Source of the DNA: Spongospora subterranea
Taxonomy: Eukaryota; Endomyxa; Phytomyxea; Plasmodiophorida; Plasmodiophoridae
Reading direction: 5' to 3'
Assembly (NCBI GenBank): GCA_900404475.1
Contig: OUQQ01000042.1
Location: 1-64,000, forward strand
Length of the DNA stretch: 64,000 nucleotides
Below, one piece after another: positions 1 to 11,592 of this stretch (position 1 is its first letter; every line of letters starts with the position of its first letter). The position numbers and the translations under genes are program-made. Below the pieces are notes generated by a model that saw nothing but the letters and a program-made list of their open reading frames with translations, was not told the origin of the DNA and ran no database searches.

Positions 1-69
1 GGGTTATGATGATGATGACTGGGCCCATCATCCCACGATACGACTGGGCCATAAGGAAATTGCATTATA

Positions 70-2710
70 TTAGGATATGTTAGAAGGTGTTGATGATATC
101 ACTGGAATATTCCTAGTCTGACCAATCTCATGAATTATGAACTCGACATGGTCGCTATGTTGCATAATCAGATCCAGACTCCGCTTCCGACACTTTATCG
201 ACACCGATCGATCGTTCATCTCTAACCCTATTTTGTGACGTTGGAATGTGGGAGGCGAGCCCGATATGAGGCAGCAATCTACGTAAATCTCGACAATATC
301 TTGGATTCTCATGGATTTAGGAGCGTTTGATATCCGGTGCGAACTGAACCCATTGAGCGTCGTTAATAGTGATTGAGATTTAAGCTGAAGACATGACCTT
401 CTCCAATTGATCAGGGAATGCTGATGATCAATCCACACTCGGCAACGATGGAAACCTGTTGAGCTATAGCAGAGTTTGACAGCTGAATATACATATGGCA
501 CAGAAGAAGTTAAGGACGATAACGAAATTGTCATCTGGCCAGCGTCAGGAATATAATCAGAAAGAATCATATCCTGAAAGGAGGAGAAGGGTAGTCCTCG
601 ATCAGAATTTTAATCAAGGACCATATGGCGTTATTTTGAACCTGATATTGCCCATGATTACAGTTTGGTTGGGAACCGGATAGGAGTCGCTGTTTGAGGG
701 TGTTCAGTTCCTGTTGTAATTCCTGTATTGCGTTGGCCTGATTCTGGATCTGACGGCACAAATCAGTAGTATGATCCTGATGGAATTAACTACATAGATA
801 ATGAAGGGGGGACATTGGTGAAATACCATGAGAAAATGCATCTGAGCACGTTTATAGGGTATGCTCGATGAGGATTCATGGCGCTCATCACCGTTGACAC
901 GAGAACTCATCTGTTTTAACCAAATATGGAATCAATATCACAAGAAAATAAATGCGGTTTAAAGATGACCAATTGACAACTTCCGATAACAACTTCATGG
1001 CCAGTAAACTCAAATGACCTGATTAGATACAGATGATGATGATAAAGTGCGACGATGTCGGCTCCTGTCGACCTGCCGACATATCGACCCAAACCTGATC
1101 ATTTCGGGTTAAACCTTGGTAAAAACCAGATTAAAGTTATGGACCTGAGAGTATTTCTGGTCTGATTGCGATGGTGCAATCGTGGAGATATGGTGGCGAT
1201 AACGGCGACGGAGCAGTCGCCGTCTAAACCAGGTTGAAGGAGTTGTGTCACTAAAACACACCAGGTATTCAAATCAGCACCTCAAACGGTGATCGCAAAA
1301 TAACCGAATTGGAAAACAACAAATTTTGAGAAACATGTGTAATACATTTACTGTCGCGATAAGGAATATGGGAGTGATCAGATGGGGTAGATGAGACTTG
1401 ATCATGGTGTAATAATGAGGACATTACTCGGGATAAACCCAACAACGATCTGTTGATATGGCGGCACTCGAGGGCTCGCCTGGTATCGACTGAACTATGA
1501 TCAACGGAGCAGGATTGGGAGGGGCGGGATGATGGTCTCGCCAAAGACACATTCTCACTCCCAGCCAGATCAACCAGATTAACGACCGCATCGAACGCGC
1601 CTGAGCAACTCAATCACGATCAGTATTGAGGGCGATTGCCATAGGGTACCGTCGCAAGTTGAGGTCAACGACTCTGAGTGGATCTTGATGACGAATACGG
1701 AATGGGATCGAGATGATCGCTGATTATGGCTGGTCTGGCCCGTATTGCGATTATCACCTCCCTCTAATAATACTGATATCAGATCGTCTGGATCGCGTAT
1801 GTTCTTCACTACTAGTCCAGGGATATTGATCCATTGCTGGGCGCTATTCCCATGGTCGAACCGCAGGTTCTTCCCGCCACCTGAAACCAGTAAATCATCC
1901 AACCCGATTCCATGAAAGGGACCCAATGGACAGATTCTGTACCTAATAGACAGCTGACTTGATTATTATATATCTCCAGATACGACACCGATAATCTGAT
2001 ATGGCGTCTGGTTTCATTGTCCTTCATGTACATGAATATATCGGAGAAGGACAAGATCAATATTCCAGGAGATCTCTGGTTCCTGAATTCCCCGAAAACT
2101 GAAATCAATCCCATAACCAAGAGAATGACAGATTTTCATAATACCCGAATATCGTGTAGGTTTTCCCTAATGATTACAATTGGCAATGAGCACGACCCGA
2201 TTGTCGATAATGAAGGGTTGTTGTACCTGACGATGTCTGTCCATACGCGAATATATTCCCGTTCTCGCCAGATTCACATGCCTGTAAGATTACCTGGACC
2301 AAATGGTTCAGACTGGTTTGATCCGGTTAGTCGGGTTCGTCCTGACAGATCTTGCAAATCCATAGTAAAGATCAGTTGTGGTTTCGTCCTCTGTGCAAAC
2401 ATAATCGTAGAAATATTCCCGATTGTCCTGATCATGAACGATAAGACATTATCGTCGGCGATCGCTGCAGTCGTCGCAGGAAGCCAACCTGTACATCGGC
2501 GACCCCATCTGGTCGAAAGGAACCGGCGTCGCTGTTGATGAGCCTCCATGCGTTAACATCGCCAACCGGAATCGGCTTGAGACGAATCGCAACTTTGATC
2601 TTATCAGGACCGGAACGAGTCTGATCTTGTCTCTTTCCATTAATCATCGGTCGAATTGACTGATCAATATCGGGTACATGATGGCGTAACTGACTCTGAC
2701 TCATGATCAT
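70..2710 (-). CDS. Kinesin-like motor protein, multi-exon
   Basis: ATP-driven microtubule motor. Spliced minus-strand exons give the motor domain in order: a KVAIRLKPIP first strand near 2590, an EYFYDYVCTEDETTTDLY segment (2345-2425), FAYGQTSSG near 2235, then GKTYT from the next exon near 2150, VSYLEIYNNQVSCLLG (about 1935-1985), the switch-1 stretch NQRSSRSHSVF (about 1705), switch 2 LVDLAGSE (about 1560), INRSLLGLSRVMSSLL and HIPYRDS (about 1360-1450). A following exon near 1220 reads TQLLQPGL then TISP, the usual end of the motor. The motor is N-terminal. Downstream is a short coiled-coil exon (QANAIQELQQELNTLKQRLL, about 660-735) and a tail I could not splice, so the 3' end is approximate. 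The layout suggests a kinesin-7/CENP-E-like or other N-terminal kinesin; I cannot fix the subfamily. Two in-frame ATGs lie at 2710 and 2704. The gene lies about 100 bp downstream of eIF3a on the same strand. Confidence 0.88.
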
Positions 2711-2807
2711 TTGGGAAAATCACAATATCGAATGATGTGATGATCATTATATGAGGTGTAGTTTATGAATATGTCGAAAGATAAAAGAGATTCAGTCTTG
2801 AAACTGA

Positions 2808-5800
2808 CTATTTAGATTGACCACCGTTGGAGGCAGGCTTATCACGCCAATTCGATTCTGGGGCTTTACTCGATCCAGCTGGCTTCAGTCGAGCAGAACT
2901 GTTATCCTCTTGAGTGCGTCTGGGTGCATCTGAACCAGCGTTGCTCAGTTTCGCCGAATTTCACAACATATTCAATGCGGTTCTTACTGTAGGAATCAGC
3001 GGATGGACCTGTTCTTCGCGAGGCGTCAGTGGATCTGGAGTACGTGCCCTTGAGTGACGCATCCCCATCTGGACGACGCCATGCATTATCACCGCTTGCA
3101 TCAGGTCTGGAGGTGGTCGATCGGGGTTCGGCATCGCGTCTCCAGGTATCGCGAACTGCCAGACGCGACCCGCCATCAGAGCTGCGCCATTCCTTTTCAG
3201 ACGGGGCAGCCGCCGCTACCGGTACGCGAGCAGTCGCGTCATCACCACGAGCGCGCCACTTTTCTTCAGATGCATTGGCCGCTGCACGAACGGGTATGCC
3301 TCCAGCAGATCGCCATGGTTCACTATTACTAGTTGTATTAGCCTTCTTGCGATCCTCGATCTCCTAACCCATGACATTTGTGAGAATTACAGATCCAAAT
3401 ATACAGATATAGTCGGCATTATCATTACCTGCTCTTTCTGGCGTTTTTTTTCTTCGATGGCATCGAGATCCGCTTGCTTTTTGCGTCGAACTTCTTCAGC
3501 TTTTGCCTTAATTTCTTCCTCCTCTTTTCGCTTTTGTTCCGCCAGCTCTTCGAGTCTCTGGTTTTCAGCTTCCTCCAAAGCCCAACGCTGTATTTCTTCA
3601 ACCCTATAGTAGCATACGATCAGATACTTGGTGAGGAATATTGTGGTGTATACCTCTCCTGCTCTTTCTGTTTCAATATCTCGTTATAATGATCAATTTC
3701 AGCTTGATGAGCAATGCGGCGCTTATCCATTATTTGCTGGAAAAATACATCGCGAGCGCCAGCCATACGTGCCAATTGAACCTTAGAAAGAACAATTATT
3801 AGACCAAGGACTAACGAAAACCACCATTATCGTACCTTATCCAGAACAGTTTCCTCGTGCTTAGTACGGTGAAGAGCACAATGTTTAACCCATTGCTCAT
3901 CATAGTAAGCCTTGTCAACAACACGTTGCGTATTCTGTTGCTCAATCAACAACGGACGCTCCTCGAGACGCATAGCCCGATTGACATATTCAAGACGTTT
4001 AAAGTCGTCCTTTAGCTTGCGCTCTTTAGCGCGTTGTCTGTCAACCGATTAGCAATTCATCACAGATTCTGACCAACGCGGGGTTACTCATGAGATTGGA
4101 CTTCTTGTTGCGCTTCTATCAGCTTCTCTCTGTCGACGTTTTCGGCATCCTCTTCAAGCGCATCAATGATTTTCCGTGATTTAACGGTGGTTGACTCTCC
4201 AGCAGCTGCAGCTGCCGCTTTGAGTTTATCAATCAACGCCAGATTGGCCGCAAGAATCCTAACGATGAGCAATAAAAAAATATGCCAGATTCTTTACTGG
4301 GCTCATTCTACCTGTCCTTCTCGGCGCGCTCTTCTCGTTCTTTTTCACGACGCGCCTTCTCGTCTTGAAGTCGGTTCTGCTCATCTTCCATCTTGCGCTG
4401 CTTGGTCTGCTGTGCCCGAATGAATTCATCACGCTGGACACACTTCTGTTAAGTGACGACAAACAAGCTTGCAAATTTGACAACCGACCTCACGACGATG
4501 CGCTGACATTTCAGCTTCTTGTTTGCGCCTCTCGATCACCTGTTTACGGATAAACACATCGCGATGCTCCCGATCCATACCGAGCTTGGCCAGTTGGAAC
4601 ACCTGTAAGAAAGCATTATGTATGAACTCCACATCAAATGTTAACTGTTCGCACCTGAATTCGCTGAAGGTCTTTATCAGCTTGGCTGATCGGATGAATT
4701 TTATCGACGCAAATCTGGAGGGAAGACGCCAAGCTGGAAAGCTGCTTTAGATAAGGCGTCGACGAACCCAAGTCAGGATCAAATGAAAGATTGTTGGAAT
4801 GATGATCGATGCGAACGCGAATCAGACCATCCTGAAAACGGCAGAATAAGCTCATCGCCCAGTTTCAAACAAATATAACCGACCTTGACCCATAGAACGA
4901 TTAGCTGTTCAATGTCGCCAGCAGATAAAGACTTTGGGACGAGTTCTAGAAATGTATCCATTCGAAGGACTTTATAAACCTGCAATCGCATTGTAAGTTA
5001 GCGATAAGTGAATATTTGTAGCGAAACTTGATACCCGGGAAAACTGCTGCAAAAGGACCAGAACAATAGATTTGGAGAGCGAAACAGAATACTGAGAAAG
5101 GTGAGGAATTGAAGATATCTGTTCCAGCAGGGGCAGCGCATCACTGGCAAGTTTGGAAGGCGCAACCGCACGAGTATTGGTCATAAGAGCGAAAATCTGA
5201 AAATCATTCGTTCAAACCGAGTCATAAAAATCCTTCAACAATGAGTAACCTGTTTGACGAGATCGGATGCGTGCTGAACAATGTTATGACGGTTTAGCTT
5301 TTCTAGAATACGAGGACGGCTGGGTGGGTGACTGAACCCAAGCATGGCAGATAGACGCGCGTTCTTCTGATCGTGGCCATCAACGTAACTGGAGCGAGAT
5401 GACAATGCGGACGACTGAAGAGGAATCGATACGGCGGCGATCACCAAACGGTCGGCAACTACGACAACGGAACACTTTAAAATGGCGCTGAACAACGCGA
5501 TTTGAAAAAGCGTACCAGATGCGGTTTCGGTTTCAGAACCGGATGCAAGAGCGAATTCAAAAAGTTTATCAACGCAATACGCGTGGAATAACGGATTAGA
5601 CGACTTCCAGAAAATCAATTCTAGTTTCTGGTAATAAGTCGACAACAGCGACTGGTCCAACTTAATGGCAACTTTGGCCCGTAGCAATAGATCATGAATA
5701 TCTGTATATGAACGTAAAAAAAGGAGAGTGAAGAAACGGGGCGGACAACGACACCTTCAATAACCCGGTAGGCCTCCTGCCATTGATCCAAGGTGCTAGC

Positions 5801-6722
5801 ACACTCCAGCTGGGCGAATCGGGTTCGAAGAAAGGCCTGGACTGTATCAGGGGAGCTAATATCGACCGCATTAACCTGCTCTTGATTGTTGATAATCGTG
5901 TTCAGGTTCTTGCGAATCAGATCACACAGGTTCCGGAATTCACTGGTGCGTTGATGAACAATGCAGTAAGACAGCGCTTTCTGCACCGTTTGATGATACA
6001 GTTTATCAAGATGTTGATTGTTTCGCATAACTTCAAGAACAGTACGATACGTGTCCCAAAGATATTTCAACCTAATCATCAATCAATGAACATTCGGATT
6101 TGGCCGGCGATACATCTGGAGATACCAGGGGGTTACTATCTCCCGCTTGCTCCTGTCCTGGTCGTCTTCACCGCCAACTCCAGGGACGAAGAAGTGTTGC
6201 ACCTCAGAGCGATATCCGATAATATCGTGTTCTGTGCGAGAAGACGAAGCAGTGGCGACGTCCGCCCCGCCGGGTGAGGGCACTTTAGATTCGGCTTCAG
6301 CATCAGCCGCTCTCACCTCCGCTAATCGAATGAACTCCTTGATAATGCGTTCGAGTGACGCCACTTCTTTGACCTGGCAGATATTACGATAATAGAGCAG
6401 ACCTTCCTAAATTGACAAAGAAAAGATATTAAACATTAAAGAAAAAAAATGTCGAATGTGTTGGGCTACTAACTTTAGCGTTTTTGCGATTTTCAACGGC
6501 AAGTTTAACATAGAGCATCATGATCTGTTCATGAGTTGGCTGCCAGACGCGATATCGGCGTGATAGCAACATGCTATGGAGACTGCGCAAGGCGGCGTCA
6601 TCCTTATTAACTTTAACTAGATCTAACACAGCCAGGTCAGAGGTTATCGCGTCACGAGCGGTGCCAGACTAACCGAGAGCCTTTCGCAAGGCGTTCTCGG
6701 GCTTGGCGAAATGGTGTGACAT
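2808..6722 (-). CDS. EIF3A: Eukaryotic translation initiation factor 3 subunit A
   Basis: Scaffold subunit of eIF3, which binds the 40S ribosome during initiation. The start is secure: ATG at 6720-6722 opens MSHHFAKPENALRKAL, and an intron with donor G|GTTAG joins to DLVKVNKDDAALRSLHSMLL, matching the eIF3a N-terminus. Next come RIIKEFIRLAEVRAADAEAE (about 6310), LWDTYRTVLEVMRNNQHLDKLYH and TEFRNLCDLIRKNLN (5870-6060), then the PCI region (about 4750-5680) ending in DGLIRVRIDHHSNNLSF. After that is a long charged helical region rich in E, K, R and Q (3400-4600: for example IERRKQEAEMSAHR, LEELAEQKRKEEEEIKAKAE). The C-terminus is an R/D/S-rich tail with repeated W-R motifs (WRSSDGG, WRRDAE, WRRPDGD), the counterpart of the degenerate repeats in animal eIF3a. 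It ends SNGGQSK with TAG at 2808-2810. At least ten short introns are present. The gene appears complete, and its 5' end faces a plus-strand gene about 0.7 kb away. Confidence 0.95.
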
Positions 6723-7431
6723 TTCGCCCGATGACCAATCACGATGGTGGTATTCTTGAATGAGCAACCCTGCGGAGTGCGGACAAGTCCGTCGCGCATT
6801 CCCCCGTTACATGCTCGTTACACAGTGTTGGTAGGTAACAAACAGGTTAACGATAGATGGCAACGCCCACCTGTACAAACCCATTTGACGACCGAAACTG
6901 TGTCGCTCGATAACATTTAGTAGTTGGCCAGTTATATTGAGGCGGGTGTGATAGGTGATGAGCCATTTATATTTTATTCACAGATATGTGGATTATATTC
7001 AACAGCCAACGAGTCTTGGCACCAACAAGAAACCTGTCATTGCTATTTCAAGCCGAGCGTTGATCTGTCTTTTGTTAATAGAAATTCAACGTGAAATAAA
7101 ATATTGACACCAGTTGACTGCTAAGAGTACAAACTGATTGTCAAAATTGTATTCCCTCTCCGGATTGTGAGAGCCACTTGGCTTCCAATGTCGTGAGAAA
7201 TGTGAAAACAATCCGGGTTTGTTGCTTATGGTCTATGGCAATCGTGATCTCATCACTATGATAATAATGAGCCAATGTATCAATCACTCACCGCTATAAA
7301 CCCCCAAAGTCCAACCGCTATTTCCTGTTCGATCCGCCATCCGCGACACTCGTTTTGGCGCGCTTTTGGCGCTATATAAATGGCCTAATACAGTGAGTAT
7401 CGTCTGGGAGTACAATACCTTGATTACGATC
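6723..7431. other. Divergent intergenic region
   Basis: About 700 bp between the start codons of eIF3a (minus) and the unrecognised gene at 7432 (plus). It must hold both promoters. I see no convincing TATA box, RNA gene or repeat. It is moderately AT-rich between 6940 and 7140. Confidence 0.5.
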
Positions 7432-8679
7432 ATGACGAGCGGCGCTAGCGATGAGACCATCATGGTCGAATGCCAGATATGCCTACAACCGGTCAATATC
7501 GTGGCGCTTCAAACTAGTCATTATGATGGTGCGTGTCCAGGGCCTCCCGAGCAATCGCTGGCCATTGCTGTCAGCCGCGTACGAGACATTACGTCGCGTG
7601 CAATCATTCGTCGTCAATGTTCATTATCAAACGCAGGATGAGGTCACAACAAGGGGAAGGGCGAAAACCGATCGCGTTGACGTGTTCGATGACGATTTTC
7701 TAAATGCCGCCCGTTGGAGTAGACGAAAAGTAATGTCGGAATCCAAAGACAGTTTACTGTCTCCAGGGCAGAAACGGCTCCGAAGCAAGGCTGTGATGAC
7801 ATCGGTGAATCCAGAACTTCTCGACGTAACACTTGATGCTTTGCTGAACAATCTGGACCAGCTGGCAATTGACTCATTAAAGGTGGGCTGGCTGTGTTTG
7901 TTCTCCGAGCATTCGCCACCGTTTTCTGACGGGGTCGCGATTGGGTCATTGTAGCTTCTGGCGTCTCAGTCGATAGAACTGCCAAGGGAGGTGATATCCA
8001 GATTAATATCAGGGATCACCAGCGAATCCAGTTCATGGCCAACCTCTGTCATGTGCTTCATCGCCGCTAACGAGCTCCTGTTATTGGATCCGTTGCTTTG
8101 GGTCCCGCTTGATCCGGACTGGAATTATTTCTCTGATCTCTTACTTCAGGTAGTTTTGGTTCTTCTGTTGCGTGTCGAATTCCCATTTTGATTTTCCCAG
8201 GTCATTTCAACGCCGCACGAGTACGTGAAAGTCAATAGCCTAGTCTCGCTGCAAAAAAGAATCACAGTAACCAAACTATGCAAGTAGATCATGGGTTAAT
8301 ATGTTCTGTCGGTTTTAAGGTTTATCAGATGTAACTTCGTTCCACCGCGATATAGCCTTGAGGAAACAGGAAGGCAGTGACTGCAGGACGTCAATTTTGC
8401 GGCGTCAGGTCGAATTTGCGGCTTCTCGCAGAAGAATACCGCTTTCCGGAGTCCTCGATGAGCTTAGCCAAGTGAATATGATTGACACGATCCAGAAACA
8501 TCCATTTATTCTTGTTTCAGGTCTACCTTTTTGCACAATTAGCCATCAATGACGAGGGTCAGGGACTCGTTCCACGAGAGTTGCGCCTTGAAATTTTTGC
8601 AATCGCCGAAACTTTTCAGCGATCCGTAAGTGCAATCCATAAACTCGTCAACTCCTTGGCTAATGCTCGTGTAAGATGA
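7432..8679 (+). CDS. Unrecognised multi-exon protein
   Basis: I do not recognise this gene. ATG at 7432 opens MTSGASDETIMVECQICLQP. An intron (donor GAT G|gtgcgtg, acceptor ctgtcag|CC) then joins to AAYETLRRVQSFVVNVHYQT. This exon runs to about 7880 with a basic segment (ARWSRRKVM, SPGQKRLRSKAV) and a helical stretch LDVTLDALLNNLDQLAIDSLK. Later open segments are near 8000-8150 (WVPLDPDWNYFSDLLLQ), 8201-8285 (STPHEYVKVNSLVSLQKRI), 8350-8475 (RTSILRRQVEFAASRRRIP) and 8520-8679 (FAQLAINDEGQGLVPRELRL, then ETFQRSVSAIHKLVNSLANA). The segments join across plausible GT-AG introns, though the exact chain between 7880 and 8360 is uncertain. The composition suggests a soluble, mostly helical protein. 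No catalytic motif is seen. Confidence 0.55.
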
Positions 8680-8984
8680 ACAACTCATTCCCAGAAATGT
8701 AGCAGACATAAGATTTGCTCAATTACTAATCCAGCGGTGGGCTTGTTTATAATATTTATTTACAATTCAATTTGACCTTAATCTCGTTGATAAAATAGAA
8801 AAATCATTACAGTCAAAAAATTTTTGATAAGATTAGGGTAAATCGATATGGGGTTTCGGGTCCAAATGCTAAATTGGGGTTGAAAGTCCTCATCTCCCTG
8901 ACATACATACAGGTGAGAGGGTTTGGGATTGTTAAAAGGCCTAAAAGTGAGGTTTGGGGTTTTATGAAAGTAGTGTAGGCCAAC
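8680..8984. other. Intergenic, AT-rich, no gene seen
   Basis: AT-rich spacer between the 7432 gene and the fold-back repeat. It includes a T/A-rich tract near 8815-8830. I see no coding or RNA feature. Confidence 0.4.
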
Positions 8985-9134
8985 CCGACAGTTATTACTG
9001 AGGTAACTGCACGAAGATGGCTTCACCGTCTTGGACTCAATAATAGCGTTGAGTATAAAAAGGGCACCTATACAGACGGGCATGAACGCCCAGATGTCGT
9101 TGAATACCGATAATGGTACGATTACTTAATTCTT

Positions 9135-9713
9135 TTACAGATTATCGTACCATTTTCGGTATTCAACGACATCTGGGCGTTCATGCCCGTCTGTATAGGT
9201 GCCCTTTTTATATTCAACGCTGTTGAATCCGAGACGGTGAAGCCACCTTCGTGCAGTTACCTCAGTAATAACTGTCGGATTGGTAAAGCCAAGGCTGTCA
9301 ATCAAGTGAAGAGATTCGCTAACCCATTTTGAGAATGAGAGGCCATCAATTAACTCGATTCGTTGACATCTCAGGTAATTTAAGCATGAATTGGCAACAT
9401 CGGGATCCTCAATTAATGATCGCGTTTTCACATGTCTACCTTGGCAAGAAGCATTGATTTTCTTAAACTGCAAAAAATGCAACGCCCACTGTCGAAGCCT
9501 TCGACTGCGATAAACGCAGCCTTGCTCTGATCCAAAGAACATCTTGCTAATCTCCATAGAAGATCTCATTTTTGATCTAGGATTGGTTTTGATCGCTTGT
9601 AAATATCTTAGAACACACATGTACTGCAAATTCTCAAACTTAGATAGTTTGTTGCACTTTTCGACAGCTTGAGAATTCTTAGATGAAACCATTCTTGTTA
9701 AAAGTGCAATGGA
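9135..9713 (-). pseudogene. DDE-type transposon, N-terminal region fragment
   Basis: Minus-strand reading frame with the pattern seen ahead of the DDE nuclease domain in a family of transposases common in fungi: a GRHVKTRSLIEDPDVANSCL segment, then TARRWLHRLGF, YKKGTYTDGHERPDVVEYRK at the end. A basic SRRLRQWALHFLQ stretch lies before them. The catalytic DDE domain is absent because the frame runs into the hairpin centre at about 9131. Superfamily assignment is left open. This is a truncated, non-functional copy by structure. Confidence 0.7.
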
Positions 9714-9796
9714 NCACCTATACAGACGGGCATGAACGTTCAGATGTCGTTGAATACCGAAAATGGTACGATAATCTGTAAAAGAATTAAGTAATC

Positions 9797-10118
9797 GTAC
9801 CATTATCGGTATTCAACGACATCTGGGCGTTCATGCCCGTCTGTATAGGTGCCCTTTTTATATTCAACGCTGTTGAATCCAAGACGGTGAAGCCATCTTC
9901 GTGCAGTTACCTCAGTAATAACTGTCGGATTGGTAAAGCCAAGGCTGTCAATCAAGTGAAGAGATTCGCTAACCCATTTTGAGAATGAGAGGCCATCAAT
10001 TAACTCGATTCGTTGACATCTCAGGTAATTTAAGCATGAATTGGCAACATCGGGATCCTCAATTAATGATCGCGTTTTCACATGTCTACCTTGGCAAGAA
10101 GCATTAATTTTCTTAACC
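9797..10118 (-). pseudogene. Second truncated copy of the same DDE-element fragment
   Basis: Near-identical direct copy of 9155-9476. It carries the same VKTRSLIEDPDV, TARRWLHRLGF and TDGHERPDVVEYR motifs on the minus strand and is truncated at both ends. Similarity stops abruptly near 10118, where unrelated sequence begins. Confidence 0.7.
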
Positions 10119-10369
10119 CTAAATAATCACAGATATAGTGAATTCATTAGATCTTGAACAGATCTGAAAACCATCTAGTGATTGTCCGCGAAGGGAATCT
10201 GATGGCATGTCGAGGCAAAGGAGCAGGATCCAAGAACTTCCAGCCCCAGGAGGACGTTTGGATGATAAAATCTTGCGTTCTTACTAATACCGGATTTCGG
10301 TTTAAGGACTCGTTTAGAATGCTGTAATCCAATGTACGGGAATGTAAGAGCTTAATGTATAAAAATATA

Positions 10370-11592
10370 TTAAGAGGGAGCAGCGCGATTAAAGAAGGAT
10401 GTAATCTTTGGCGTTTTACTAGGGTGAGGTGAAGGCGACGAATACACACGGGCACGCTTTCCCTCACATTGAGCAATGGCAACAGCACGGCCATCAAGCT
10501 GATTATTCTTATTGAACGCGCCAAGAAGAAATTTTAGCGAAGGTTCGGTTCTAAGGAAAAACTCGGGCTTTTAGAAACCCCAAACCACAATAAAAAAACA
10601 ATTATCTTTGAATGAAAACCGAGAGAAGTACTACTGACCTGATTAGTTCGTCAAAGTCACGATACTGAACGGTCTTTCTTGATCCTGCACGGCGACACGC
10701 CAATTTCAAGATTAATTGAAGGAAAAGCACAGCGCTCCCACGGATCAGTTCAACAGATTCCCGACTGACATGTGTAATATCTTTGTTCATCAGCATGATG
10801 CGACGAATACGACTAAACTACAATCAAGTCATCGAAATGCTGTTGAAGGTGTAACATGGATGGGAATTACCTGAAGAGAGCTACCTAAGGATGAATTCTT
10901 TATCAAACTGACTGTAGCTTTTGTCAGAATTAAATCTGTTTGCTTCTCGGCAATTTCTTTCCACTCCGATTTTTGATTCGAGGTTAGCGCTCTCCACGCT
11001 GTCCCTATTACCTGATTATCACCGTTAGCGTGCCCAACAATGTCATCTTAGACATGATTTCACAAAAACAGAATAAATCACAAGTAAGTTTGATTGAAGC
11101 CAAAAGAACAAAGTTAAAGTATCCACATAACTTTACCTTGCTGTATGATGAGAGACCTTTTGCCTGGATCAATTGATCCGGATTATTAGTCCTAAAATGC
11201 TTGGCAAAGCAGCGAAAAGCGGATGCAGGTTTACGTGCAACGACCTCCGTTTGATGGCCGTCGAAAGGCCTGGTTGGACCCAAAGATTTGTCCCGAACTT
11301 CAATTATAGGATTGACAGGAAGTGGCGTTAGCTCAATTGGAGCATCACCGTTTTTTTCCAAAGGGCCTGCCATTGGCGTGATAGGGCGTTCGTCTTCATC
11401 GGAAACCAATCTCTGGCCCGGTTTCAAAATAGCCAGGCCTTGCTCGAAAGACGTCTCGTCAGCTCCGAAATTCGATGACTGGGACCCATGGTCCGATTCA
11501 AAATCCGATAGGTTCTGGTCATGCGACGACAAAACAACATCATCATCGGATGCAGGTATTTCCGGATCATTGGTATTTCCTAACAAAGACAT
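10370..11592 (-). CDS. HMG-box and histone-fold fusion protein with PIP-box-like C-terminus
   Basis: Probable nuclear DNA-binding protein. ATG at 11590-11592 opens MSLLGNTNDPEIPASDDDVV. An acidic, S/D-rich region of about 110 residues follows. Then comes an HMG box split by one intron: PASAFRCFAKHFRTNNPD, then VIGTAWRALTSNQKSEWKEI. A phase-0 intron (donor CTT CAG|gtaattcc, acceptor ttgtag|TTT AGT) joins it directly to a histone fold of the CBF/NF-Y/CHRAC/POLE4 type: FSRIRRIMLMNKDITHVSRE, ELIRGSAVLFLQLILKLACR, KTVQYRDFDELI. The last exon gives LKFLLGAFNKNNQLDGRAVA and ends TPKITSFFNRAAPS, with TAA at 10370-10372. KITSFF resembles a PCNA-interacting motif, though the usual Gln is missing. The histone fold is closest by eye to the small subunits of DNA polymerase epsilon and CHRAC. 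Fusion with an HMG box is unusual. Domain calls are confident; the biological role is inferred. Confidence 0.85.

Larger units (their letters stand above)
8985..10118. repeat. Nested fold-back (inverted plus direct) repeat of a DDE-element fragment
   Basis: The same roughly 140-320 bp sequence occurs four times in alternating orientation. Plus-oriented arm 8985-9125 is the near-perfect inverse of 9140-9278, centred near 9131. Segment 9155-9476 recurs as a direct copy at 9797-10118. The short plus-oriented piece 9715-9775 again faces the second copy, centred near 9787. As a whole, about 9715-9923 is the reverse complement of about 8989-9205, including the hairpin centre. A single undetermined base (n) at 9714 marks the start of the second unit. 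Copies differ by only a few substitutions, so the duplication is recent or an assembly artefact. Confidence 0.85.

Noticed and set aside
2220..2260. Apparent loss of the P-loop Lys in the kinesin (GQTSSGTTTL)
   Set aside because: An intron starts inside the Gly codon; the next exon supplies GKTYT, so the motif is intact.
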